Shown: in pieces, positions 1 through 8,169 of the stretch
Position numbering within the stretch: the first letter of the stretch is position 1
Layout: the number at the start of each line of letters is the position of its first letter
NCBI RefSeq assembly: GCF_042767895.1
Contig: NC_091569.1
Coordinates: 28,628,781 to 28,641,280 of the forward strand
From: Penaeus vannamei
Lineage: Eukaryota; Arthropoda; Malacostraca; Decapoda; Penaeidae
DNA length: 12,500 bases
Reading direction: 5' to 3'
Notes under the pieces: model-generated
What the model was told of the DNA's origin: nothing
Seen by the model: the letters and a program-made list of their open reading frames with translations, nothing else
Database searches by the model: none
Made by a program: the position numbers and the translations under genes

Positions 1-1100
1 TTTAAGAAATCTCAGCCCAGGGAACCAGACTGTCGACGAAACACCATGTCCCAGATAACTAAGGAGTGCCATACCGTGAAAGAATCCAAAAAGAATTCCA
101 TATAGAGGACTCCTATTTCTGAGTGACGAGCATGGACGTTCTCATGCAACATCTCTAATGCTTGAAAGATTTAATGTAACATCACAAAGATTGACCCTGC
201 AGTATTACTAATAATCGTAGCAGCAATGGAAGCTATTTTAAGAGCGTTAGTAATTCTTCGTCTGTTGTCTGTTTCTATCTATTCTGATCGTATCGCTCAG
301 AAACTGGCAACCACGCAGCCTAGACAAAATGTCTAACCCGATCCTTATGAAACTGGATGGAAATACATATCCATAGAAAGAAACACATATTTCCACCCCC
401 TTCAAATTGCACCACGTACCCCAACTGTTACATATCATAATACCAATGACCTTCATTTGTGGCTTATACATATATGTGTGTGTGTGCGAGAGGGAGAGGG
501 GAGGGATGTTATGCGTGTATGTACGGAGACCCATTTAGATCCGTAATAAAGGTATTATTCGCCGATTTGCATATGGTACATCAAATTCCCCATTTTCTAG
601 TGTTCTTGGGATTAGGCTAGTTTGTCCGAACGGCATCCATTTTCTATGGTTAGTAGTTATGCACTTTGTGGGATGTAGAATTGCAACTGTGATTATATTT
701 TCGATGAAAATGTTGAGATGACACAAATTATTTTCATTATTATCATTGTTATCACTAGCATTATCGTCATCGTTAATAACGGTTATATTATTAGTTATAA
801 TTTTCATCAAAAGTAGTTTTTCATTATTATTTTCATAAAAGTGTTCAAAGCACACGTGCAAGTATTAAATCATAATAAATTGTGTCTCTTCATTTGGCCA
901 TTTAAGGAGTAATTAAAAGATATTCTATAATACACATATAAATATGATAAAGGATTATACAAAATGGTATAAAGTTTATTTTTTGGCTCGAATGAGTCAA
1001 TAAAACAATACAATTGGCATCAAAGGCAGCGTTAATAAATGGGTGATAAATAATCGTATTTTATATTTATTATCAAAGAAGAGACTGTGTGATCATTGTT
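1..1100. other. AT-rich intergenic DNA, no recognised gene
   Basis: No coding family, RNA gene or transposon is recognised here. A short GT then GA run lies at about 475-505, and a degenerate ATT/ATC microsatellite at about 728-840. The only protein-like stretch is a 46-codon minus-strand frame at 12-152 (ATG at 152, TGA at 14). It has mixed composition rather than low complexity, but it matches nothing I recognise and is short enough to be chance. Longer minus-strand open frames at 247-861 run through the microsatellite and look like chance reading frames. Confidence 0.6.
728..840. repeat. degenerate ATT/ATC microsatellite
   Basis: The stretch is dominated by interrupted att, atc and gtt triplets, for example repeated 'attatcat' and 'attattattt' words. 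This is the reverse-complement flavour of the AAT/GAT microsatellites that fill the last third of the window. No pure run is long. Confidence 0.7.
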
Positions 1101-1110
1101 AAAAAGAAAT

Positions 1111-1380
1111 AATGGTAATAATAATGATTAATGATGATAAAAATGATAATTCTAGTAATGATAAGGATTATATAATAATAATGAAACAAAACATACTCTG
1201 TCCTATATCCTCCCCCAGACTTTTTGAATTGTTTATATTATTTTCATTCGCTCTGTCGCTCCAATTTTTTTTTCTGAAAATAATCCGAGAAACAACAAAT
1301 ATAAATTATGATGATGGTAATGATAATATGGTATAGTAATGATAAAAATGATAATGATAATGATGATGATGATAACAATA
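1111..1380 (+). repeat. diverged fragment of the 8.5-12.5 kb tandem repeat family
   Basis: This segment aligns by eye with 10745-11035. Shared words, in order, are 'ataataatgattaat', 'taatgaaacaaaac' (copy B: taatgaagcaaaac), 'cctatatcctcccccagac' (copy B: cctatatcttcacccaaac), 'ctttttgaat', 'cgctccaattttttt' (copy B: tgctccattttttt) and 'aatccgagaaacaac' (copy B: aatccgagaagcaac), followed by GAT-type microsatellite. About 70 bases present in copy B between 'gcaaaac' and 'cctatatc' are missing here. The homology includes non-microsatellite sequence, so it is not just shared low complexity. No tRNA-like part of the unit is present. Confidence 0.8.
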
Positions 1381-1505
1381 ACATTGAATATCCTTTCTCC
1401 CCCTCTTCCCTGGTTTCACTTGCAGGTCGACCTGACAAAACGTTTCTGGAGACGTTGCGTGCGTGGCGAACAAGGCGAAGGTTGGAGATAGTTCGCAAAT
1501 AACGA
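1381..1505 (+). other. pyrimidine tract plus AG followed by short open frame (possible acceptor/exon remnant)
   Basis: A C/T-rich stretch (about 1392-1419) ends in 'cacttgcag' with AG at 1424-1425, which looks like a 3' splice site. It is followed by a more GC-rich open frame ending in TAA at about 1500-1502, with an arginine-rich tail. The same leader, 'acattgaatatcctttctc', recurs at 1792-1811 before another AG. There is no recognised protein family and no visible donor site or partner exon. It may equally be a repeat fragment. Confidence 0.2.
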
Positions 1506-1600
1506 AGAGAAAAAGAAAGAAAGAAAAAAAAAACGAAACGATATAGGCCTGTACGAAACAAAAGAAAATAGTAAAATAAGAAAACAGGTAGTAGCCAGAA

Positions 1601-1748
1601 CCCTCCCCTCTGTTTATCCGTCTGCCCAACACCTCTGTCTGTCTGTCTGTCTCCCACTCTCCCTCCCTCCCCCCCTCTCCCCATTCCTCCCTCCCACCCA
1701 CCCCCTCTCCCCCCCCCTCTCCACCTTCCTCCCTTCCCCTTCTTCCTT
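1601..1748. repeat. long polypyrimidine tract with (CTGT)n core
   Basis: About 148 bases are almost pure C/T on the + strand, including a short run of ctgt units at about 1634-1652 and many ccct/ccctcc words. Such homopurine-homopyrimidine tracts can form triplex DNA under torsion. No coding role is supported, and open frames crossing it give low-complexity Gly/Arg/Glu peptides. Confidence 0.85.
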
Positions 1749-1827
1749 GTAGTGATCTGCTACACTATACATCCACAGATGTAATGCAATCACATTGAAA
1801 TATCCTTTCTCACCTCCATCTCCCACA

Positions 1828-2090
1828 GGCAAATTAAATAAAAACGATGAACTCAAGGTGGCAACACTTTTACCTGGTGCGACCCGCGATGTGGCGTCGT
1901 TTTGCCCTACAGTTTGCAAGTGGTTTGTGGGGTTGCTTTGATAACGTCGCGCCTTTGCCCAATGGCATGAACTCTATTGCGTGGCTCCTTCGAGAGCCAA
2001 GAACAAGGTGTTTATCTCGCGGAGGGAGGAGGATGCCCGCACACGCCACTCTTGCCATTCCGCTGCCCAATATTTTCTTTTACCTAATAA
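1828..2090 (+). other. GC-richer exon-like island with weak open frame; unrecognised
   Basis: This follows a pyrimidine tract and AG at 1827-1828 ('ctcccacag'). A frame opens at ATG 1847 and runs 98 codons to about 2143. Its first 75 or so residues are of mixed, protein-like composition with several Trp, Arg and Cys residues. The rest runs into AT-rich DNA and becomes Tyr/Asn/Leu-rich. CpG and GC are clearly above the surroundings up to about 2065. A possible AATAAA lies near 2084. The minus strand is also open over part of it (1870-2070). No domain or family is recognised. It could be a terminal exon, a decayed transposon piece or chance. Confidence 0.22.
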
Positions 2091-2185
2091 ATTATTTTAT
2101 GTTTGTTTTATTGTATTATAATTATAATTATATTGTATTATAATATGTACCCCCGAAGATGATTCATTTTTTTTTTTACATTTTA

Positions 2186-2312
<127 letters not shown>

Positions 2313-2877
2313 CCTGTCTGAAGAGGTCGTGGGGATACTTTAACATAAAAAAAATTGGCCAGATTATTTATTCGATTGAGTTCACCTCGTGACAAGTGCA
2401 TTTTTAAATTTTTAAAAAATTGTCGTATGTGTTCGTGTTTTATGATCATTTTAATGTATTAAGTGCATTCTGTTTTATCGTTTATTTTATTGTTCGTTTG
2501 TTTTACCGATTCATTTTAATGTTTTCATTTTGCTTTTATTGTATTCTGTTTCATTTTGCTTTTATTGTATTCTGTTACCTTATTTTATGGTTTGTTTTAA
2601 TATTTTCGTTTCGTTTTGTTTGTGTGTTTTGTTACATCGTTTTATTGTGTTTTATCAGTTTGATACCGAAATAAATAAAAACGCCCGGATAACAGCTCAT
2701 TTCCCTCCAGCCTTATATCTTTTTGTGCGTGATTGCGTTGCAGTTAGTGATAGGGATGTCAATAAAAAAAATAAAATTTGGAAAAATACTGATGCTAGAA
2801 ATAAAAATCTAAAGAAATTAACAATTACCACCATCACTTGCTATGTGTCCTATGCCCCTCCCTGTCACCACCACCGC
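2313..2877. other. T-rich spacer with 26-bp tandem duplication, no gene
   Basis: Between the TA run and the minisatellite the + strand is T-rich, built from degenerate 'gttttattg' and 'tttcgttttg' words. A 26-bp segment starting 'ttcattttgc' occurs twice in direct tandem at 2524-2549 and 2550-2575. The overlapping open frames give only Phe/Leu/Tyr/Cys-rich peptides and are not considered genes. The last 50 bases turn C-rich and grade into the minisatellite. Confidence 0.7.
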
Positions 2878-5047
2878 CAATCCTGAGTCCCCGGGAGGCC
2901 CTAGCACGCCACTCTCCACCAATCCTGAGCCCCCGGGAGGCCCTAGCACGCCACTCACCACCACTCACCACCAATCCTGAGTCCCCGGGAGACCCTAGCA
3001 CGCCACTCACCACCAATCCTGAGCCCCCGGGAGACCCTAGCACGCCACTCACCACCACTCACCACCAATCCTGAGTCCCCGGGAGACCCTAGCACGCCAC
3101 TCACCACCAATCCTGAGCCCCCGGGAGACCCTAGCACGCCACTCACCACCACTCACCACCAATCCTGAGTCCCCGGGAGACCCTAGCACGCCACTCACCA
3201 CCAATCCTGAGCCCCCGGGAGACCCTAGCACGCCACTCACCACCACTCATCACCAATCCTGAGTCCCCGGAAAGCCCTAGCACGCAACTCACCACCACTC
3301 ATCACCAATCCTGAGTCCCCGGGAGACCCTAGCACGCCACTCACCACCAATCCTGAGTCCCCGGGAGACCCTAGCACGCCACTCACCACCAATCCTGAGT
3401 CCCCGGGAGACCCTAGCACGCCACTCACCACCACTCATCACCAATCCTGAGCCCCCGGGAGACCCTAGCACGCCACTCACCACCACTCATCACCAATCCT
3501 GAGTCCCCGGGAGACCCTAGCACGCCACTCACCACCAATCCTGAGTCCCCGGGAGACCCTAGCACGCCACTCACCACCACTCAACACCAATCCTGAGCCC
3601 CCGGGAGACCCTAGCACGCCACTCACCACCACTCTCCACCAATCCTGAGTCCCCGGGAGACCCTAGCACGCCACTCACCACCAATCCTGAGTCCCCGGGA
3701 GACCCTAGCACGCCACTCATCACCAATCCTGAGTCCCCGGGAGACCCTAGCACGCCACTCACCACCACTCATCACCAATCCTGAGTCCCCGGGAGACCCT
3801 AGCACGCCACTCATCACCAATCCTGAGTCCCCGGGAGACCCTAGCACGCCACTCACCACCACTCATCACCAATCCTGAGTCCCCGGGAGACCCTAGCACG
3901 CCACTCATCACCAATCCTGAGTCCCCGGGAGACCCTAGCACGCAACTCACCACCACTCATCACCAATCCTGAGCCCCCGGGAGGCCCTAGCACGCAACTC
4001 ACCACCACTCATCACCAATCCTGAGTCCCCGGGAGACCCTAGCACGCCACTCACCACCACTCATCACCAATCCTGAGCCCCCGGGAGGCCCTAGCACGCA
4101 ACTCACCACCACTCATCACCAATCCTGAGCCCCCGGGAGACCCTAGCACGCCGCTCACCACCAATCCTGAGCCCCCGGGAGACCCTAGCACCCCACTCAC
4201 CACCATTCAACACCAATCCTGAGCCCCCGGGAGACCCTAGCACGCCGCTCACCACCAATCCTGAGTCCCCAGGAGACCCTAGCACGCCTCTCACCACCAA
4301 TCCTGAGTCCCCGGGAGACCCTAGCACGCCACTCACCACCAATCCTGAGTCCCCGGGAGACCCTAGCACGCCACTCACCACCAATCCTGAGTCCCCGGGA
4401 GACCCTAGCACGCCACTCACCACCAATCCTGAGTCCCCGGGAGACCCTAGCACGCCACTCACCACCAATCCTGAGTCCCCGGGAGACCCTAGCACGCCAC
4501 TCACCACCAATCCTGAGTCCCCGGGAGACCCTAGCACGCCACTCACCACCACTCATCACCAATCCTGAGCCCCCGGGAGACCCTAGCACGCCACTCACCA
4601 CCAATCCTGAGTCCCCGGGAGACCCTAGCACGCCACTCACCACCACTCATCACCAATCCTGAGCCCCCGGGAGACCCTAGCACGCCACTCACCACCACTC
4701 ATCACCAATCCTGAGTCCCCGGGAGACCCTAGCACGCCACTCACCACCACTCATCACCAATCCTGAGCCCCCGGGAGGCCCTAGCACGCAACTCACCACC
4801 ACTCACCACCAATCCTGAGTCCCCGGGAGACCCTAGCACGCCACTCACCACCAATCCTCAGTCCCCGGGAGACCCTAGCACGCCACTCACCACCAATCCT
4901 GAGTCCCCGGGAGACCCTAGCACGCCACTCACCACCAATCCTCAGTCCCCGGGAGACCCTAGCACGCCACTCACCACCACTCATCACCAATCCTGAGCCC
5001 CCGGGAGACCCTAGCACGCCACACCATCACTCACCACCAATCCTGAA
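2878..5047. repeat. GC-rich minisatellite, 42/52-bp units, 46 copies
   Basis: The basic unit is 42 bp, running 'caatcctgag', 'tccccgggag', 'accctagcac', 'gccactcaccac'. Following the 'ctgag' word from 2883 to 5043 gives 46 intervals: 23 of 42 bp, 22 of 52 bp and one of 50 bp. The 52-bp form carries an extra 10-bp piece ('cactcatcac' or 'cactcaccac') that duplicates the end of the unit. Recurrent variants are gagT/gagC before the CCCGGG, gagaccc/gaggccc, cgccact/cgcaact and cacc/catc. Units abut directly with no unique spacers. It is far more GC-rich than its flanks. Because 42 is a multiple of three, both strands stay open over runs of short units (14-residue peptide repeats). The 52-bp units shift the frame, which argues against coding. 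Confidence 0.97.
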
Positions 5048-5142
5048 ATGAAATGACATTATATATTAGATTATACATATTATAAATTATTATTATACAA
5101 CACACATATACACAGTCACTCACACACACATACACCCCCAAG
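5048..5142. repeat. AT-rich then CA-rich spacer (probable SINE tail)
   Basis: About 40 bases of TATA/ATTA sequence are followed by interrupted CA repeats ('cacacacaca' at 5121-5130) up to the SINE body. On the minus strand this lies downstream of the tRNA-derived head, where SINEs usually carry a simple-repeat tail. Confidence 0.55.
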
Positions 5143-5275
5143 TCGAATAAGCAATTAAAGTAAGTTTCTTGCTCAAGGAAACACTGTCACCGGCCCGGGC
5201 TCGAACACTCGAACACGGGAGGCTAGCACACCCGAAGTCCGATGCTCTAACCACTAGGTCATCACATCTCCATTG
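5100..5275 (-). mobile_element. tRNA-derived SINE
   Basis: On the minus strand a tRNA-like head is clear. A box-A-like segment, 'tgacctagtggttagagc', lies at 5244-5261, and a box-B-like 'gttcgagcccg' at about 5196-5206. These are the two internal RNA polymerase III promoter elements. An 8-base word, 'gttcgagt', just upstream duplicates the start of box B and lengthens the A-B spacing. Downstream (5143-5178) is 'ccttgagcaagaaacttac', a body motif of a type seen in many metazoan tRNA SINEs. CA repeats and AT-rich sequence follow as the likely tail. No clear target-site duplication was found, so the ends are approximate. SINEs are non-autonomous and rely on LINE reverse transcriptase. Confidence 0.8.
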
Positions 5276-5389
5276 GAATTTGAAGTCAGGGGTGTTTAAT
5301 AATCACATATTTCCTTACTTTGACATTCGCTATTATGATCTTAATTCTATCGCTAGTAGCATGGAGTGGTTAGTGTAGGCATCGGTAGT

Positions 5390-5510
5390 CAAAAGGCCGT
5401 GTCACACTAGCACTTTTTCCGCTGGCACCACGGAGATCATGGTCATTTTGGCTCGTGCAGTCACACTAACGATGAGAACCACGGAAGTCCGACCAAAATT
5501 CTAAACACAG
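5390..5510. repeat. 59-bp direct repeat, DNA-transposon-end-like
   Basis: The word 'gtcacacta(g/a)c' occurs at 5401 and again at 5460, each followed about 25 bases later by 'accacgga' and a gatc/gtcc word. The left copy is preceded by 'aaaggccgt'. Terminal words of the type GGCC-GT-TCACACTA recall ends of some cut-and-paste transposons such as PIF/Harbinger, but this comes from general memory. No matching inverted copy was found downstream and no target duplication is evident. It may be a truncated or solo end. Confidence 0.3.
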
Positions 5511-5514
5511 AAAG

Positions 5515-5613
5515 ATGGGTTCAACCCCTGCACAGGCTCTGGCGACGATGGGCGTTATTCAGGCTATGTGGCGACGATTTGATGCGAAACAACGAATGTA
5601 TAATGCTAAATAA
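5515..5613 (+). other. 32-codon open frame beside transposon-end-like repeat; unrecognised
   Basis: ATG at 5515 to TAA at 5611-5613 encodes a mixed-composition peptide beginning MGSTPAQALATMG and ending in a basic WRRFDAKQRMYNAK stretch. Unlike most open frames here it is not low complexity, and GC is raised locally. It is too short to call a gene. It could be the start of a broken transposon protein given its neighbour, or chance. Confidence 0.15.
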
Positions 5614-5797
5614 GGGCGTATTCTTGCTATTTTCACCTAGTCAGCTGACGAGGGAAAGTGGACACAAATGTAAACAGGCGAGCAGCAAGTTACAAATTTG
5701 TATCTGTTTTTATTAAATACAAGAGAGAATTGTGCCAATTTTAAGATATTATTTAAAGTTTAGACTGACTTTTTGAATGGTTTTATATCATAAATAC

Positions 5798-5869
5798 TTT
5801 TTTTTTTTTTTACATTACTATAACGATTAACTATTATAGCTTATCATTTGAAAAAAAAAAAAAAAAAAA
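5798..5869. repeat. T14 ... A19 inverted homopolymer pair
   Basis: Fourteen T at 5798-5811 and nineteen A at 5851-5869 are separated by 39 bases. A transcript could fold into a stem of up to 14 A-U pairs. The spacer itself carries weak inverted words ('actata' and 'tatag'). Confidence 0.9.
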
Positions 5870-6115
5870 GCCAAAGACTATCTAAGAAAGGAAAGCATGT
5901 ATTACGCAGATTTAAAAAAATGTGAGGCCCCAAACTTGATACATCGCCATCTATTGTTTAGATGTGTAACTAAAAAAAGAGAACGGTTATAAGGTGACCA
6001 TAATTTTTTATGGTTTATTATTTTTTGTTTATTTATTTTTTTAGTTTTAGGGGTCTAGTTGCAGTTGAAGTTTTACAGTTTTTTTTTCAATGAGAGGAAA
6101 TGTATCCATTAAAGA

Positions 6116-6118
<3 letters not shown>

Positions 6119-6164
<46 letters not shown>
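6119..6164. repeat. (AT)n dinucleotide microsatellite
   Basis: A perfect run of 23 AT units is followed by degenerate 'tatttatttattta'. Confidence 0.97.
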
Positions 6165-6168
<4 letters not shown>

Positions 6169-6560
6169 TTATTTATAAATATACATGAAATTATATAATT
6201 ATTCTATTCTTTACTATTTTTTCTTATTAGATTTCTTCACATAAAAATTATGTTTTGAATTGTTTTTATCAGAATATGACAATAAAACATTTATCAATAA
6301 TTATCTACTGTATGCATATTTCCATGACATCAAAATTATTCCATTATTTAAATACTATGCACTTACATTCCAGAAAATATATTTGTTGTTAATACAATGA
6401 ATATGAACTTAAATTCAACACTACAATTTATTAAATAAACAAATCCGTTAAACTCCACAATCAATCGGCATTAAGATATTTTTCATGTTTTTTATTCATT
6501 TTTGTTGCATTAAATCAAAGCACACATGTAAAACATTTCTTTATTTGATATCAAGACATC

Positions 6561-6631
6561 AATGATTATTTTTCTAATGTCGCCCCTAATGTCTAATGTT
6601 GCAAGTAAATTGTCATCCGCACAAATTTCTC
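6561..6631 (+). mobile_element. short LINE-derived scrap, second copy of 7770-7829
   Basis: The words 'aatgattatttttctaatg', 'tcgcccc', 'gcaagtaaattgtcatcc' and 'cacaaatttctc' occur in the same order at 7770-7829. There they read as part of a retrotransposon ORF2. In this copy 'taatgtctaatgtt' replaces the 'aga' between 'cgcccc' and 'gcaagt'. That looks like a local slippage duplication and breaks the frame. Only about 70 bases are shared; flanking sequence on both sides differs. Confidence 0.75.
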
Positions 6632-7140
6632 CGCCATTGCTGGTTAGAAATTCTCAAGGCTTTTGATGGATTTATCATTACGACAGCCTCTGTGTTCATC
6701 ATCGGAGCTGGAAATACGATGCAGGAAAAGAAGCACTATAAATGGTTACTCTAATATTTTGTATCTCTAATGGACGTTAATATGAATTTTATATCTAGTT
6801 TGTGCTGATCCTTTTCAGTCATGTAAGGAATTTCTCTGCTGTCTCACAGGCACAAACGCAAGTACGCACACACACGCACTTACATACAAACAAATAAATT
6901 TACGATATGTAAAGCTACGCCTTGAAAAGACAAGCTAGGCATCGACATTCTTCTCTTGTCAACATTTCCAATTTCAGACGAACACTACCGGCCAAAAGTG
7001 CTTGACCTGAATCCTCACCATCACGTTCTTAATACCCAGATCACGTGACACTACACCCAGGGTAATGTCCATCTCTATTTCTATTCAGCAACAAGAACTA
7101 TCAGCTGGCCATCTATCTGCTTCATGAACCTTTCTTAGCC
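6632..7140. other. unremarkable intergenic DNA
   Basis: No gene is recognised. A short interrupted CA run lies at about 6852-6880. The rest is mixed-composition DNA without long open frames or repeats that I could match elsewhere in the window. Confidence 0.6.
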
Positions 7141-7142
7141 CG

Positions 7143-7232
7143 CCCCTCTCCTTCACGTGAGAGGGAGAGTGGGTGGGGGGGGGAGGGAGGTGAAGATAGA
7201 GAGATTTAGGGGTGGGGTGGGGGGGAGAATCC
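7143..7232 (+). repeat. G-rich tract with G-quadruplex potential
   Basis: Two clusters of G runs occur on the + strand, at about 7170-7190 ('gggtgggggggggagggagg' type) and 7208-7226 ('ggggtggggtggggggg'). Each has several runs of three or more G separated by one to a few bases. Just upstream, 'ccctctc' and 'gagaggg' form a 7-bp inverted repeat around a CACGTG. Confidence 0.75.
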
Positions 7233-7262
7233 GGGCTCGCGGGTTCGAATCCATAAAGGGGA
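7226..7262 (+). other. isolated box-B-like (tRNA T-loop) motif
   Basis: 'gcgggttcgaatcc' matches the Pol III box B consensus and is preceded by 'ccgggctc'. No box A lies upstream; that position is G-rich simple sequence. A proper T-stem does not form (only two pairs flank the loop). It could be a truncated SINE head or chance. Confidence 0.3.
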
Positions 7263-7339
7263 GCAAAAAAATGCTGATCGATTTTCATTTGTATTTCCAT
7301 TTCTATTATCATTAATATTAATCGTCATCATCATCGCCA

Positions 7340-7892
7340 TTTCAGAATTATACTGGGACTCATCAAGATTCGAACACAAATTGCAATATATTTCTTGATA
7401 CAGTCTACACCACTTACTATGCCTGCTTCCCAAAAAATACCAAAATTCATACCGATCCAGAAAAAAACATGGATCACTTAAGGTACTTAAAATCGATACA
7501 GCGCAAATTTACCTTGCATAGAGCATATGAATTAGGAATGCTCGCTTTTGTGGAATACAAAGAAATGGAAACTATCTGAACACCTTCATAAAATTAACCA
7601 AATGAAATTATTATCTACGAGGATTTTCAGATTTAGAGTAAATACAAGGAAGATTTGGGAAACAATAAATTAATTACGCAATAGTAGAACTAAAAAGGAT
7701 TGTACAACTATTTCAATACTCCATAACAAGCAAATAGAAAATAATCTAGAGGAAATCTCAGCCGCTTTTAATGATTATTTTTCTAATGTCGCCCCAGAGC
7801 AAGTAAATTGTCATCCACACAAATTTCTCACAAATCTTTTCTTTATTAGTCTTCCTATACTAATATGCTTTCTTATATTCAAGATACTATAG
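7340..7892 (+). pseudogene. non-LTR retrotransposon (LINE) ORF2 internal fragment, frameshifted
   Basis: Three successive frames give a continuous LINE-like product for the linker between endonuclease and reverse transcriptase. Frame 1 (7340-7579) reads ...DSNTNCNIFLDTVYTTYYACFP, then LRYLKSIQRKFTLHRAYELG, recalling the usual 'D.N.A...F.......CFP' and 'WIT.GL..SI..K..LY..' blocks. A shift near 7564 gives YLNTFIKLTK, a TGA at 7603-7605, then NYYLRGFSDLE. A second shift near 7641 gives NTRKIWETIN, a TAA at 7671-7673, then EEISAAFNDYFSNVA, the hallmark 'eIA.aFN.yF..vg' block that precedes the RT domain. The frame ends in TAG near 7890, and no RT catalytic motif follows. The superfamily is probably of Jockey/CR1 type (inference). 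The piece lacks both the endonuclease and RT domains and is dead. Confidence 0.8.
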
Positions 7893-8169
7893 TCAGCATT
7901 GTCTATCAAATGTGTTACATTATTTTTATTATATCATTGTTTCTATATATCTTGGTGGTATCTTGACGTTTGTGATTATTCTATTTGTTATTAAATAGAA
8001 GTATATAATTGTTAACACAAAAATGATTTTTGTTTATATGATGTTAATATTTTTTTTCATTATTAAGATCATAGCTGTTTTTTTGATTGATACTGTTATT
8101 ACTACGCGTTTTTATTATCATTGATTATATTACAGTATGTTAACCCTGACGAAACATTTGAACGCATTA
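7893..8169. other. AT-rich spacer, no gene
   Basis: T-rich sequence with short interrupted ATT words leads up to the telomere-like tract. Nothing is recognised on either strand. Confidence 0.65.

Larger units (their letters stand above)
5614..6560. other. AT-rich DNA with homopolymer and AT runs, no gene
   Basis: Contents seen are a perfect 10-bp palindrome, 'gtcagctgac', at 5640-5649, a T14 run at 5798-5811, an A19 run at 5851-5869, a small hairpin ('catcta' and 'tagatg' around 5955), and an (AT)n tract at 6119-6164. No reading frame of interest is present on either strand. Confidence 0.7.

Noticed and set aside
1244..1701. Gly/Arg/Glu-rich minus-strand frames
   Set aside because: They are translations across the C/T tract and neighbouring microsatellite. 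Two overlapping frames are equally open.
2834..5017. Minus-strand open frames with 14-residue repeats (SGVLGSPGDSGLVV type), collagen-like at first sight
   Set aside because: They follow from a 42-bp unit being a multiple of three. Both strands are open, and the 22 units of 52 bp shift the frame repeatedly. No start context, signal peptide or conserved non-repeat part is seen.
2878..5047. CRISPR-like array
   Set aside because: Units are contiguous and nearly identical throughout, with no unique spacers and no cas genes, in a eukaryotic-looking context.
5169..5378. 69-codon plus-strand frame over the SINE
   Set aside because: It runs antisense through the tRNA-like head of the SINE and has no recognisable domain.
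7085..7433. Minus-strand frames near the LINE fragment
   Set aside because: They overlap the G-rich tract and lie antisense to the LINE reading frames. Their composition reflects C-rich simple sequence.
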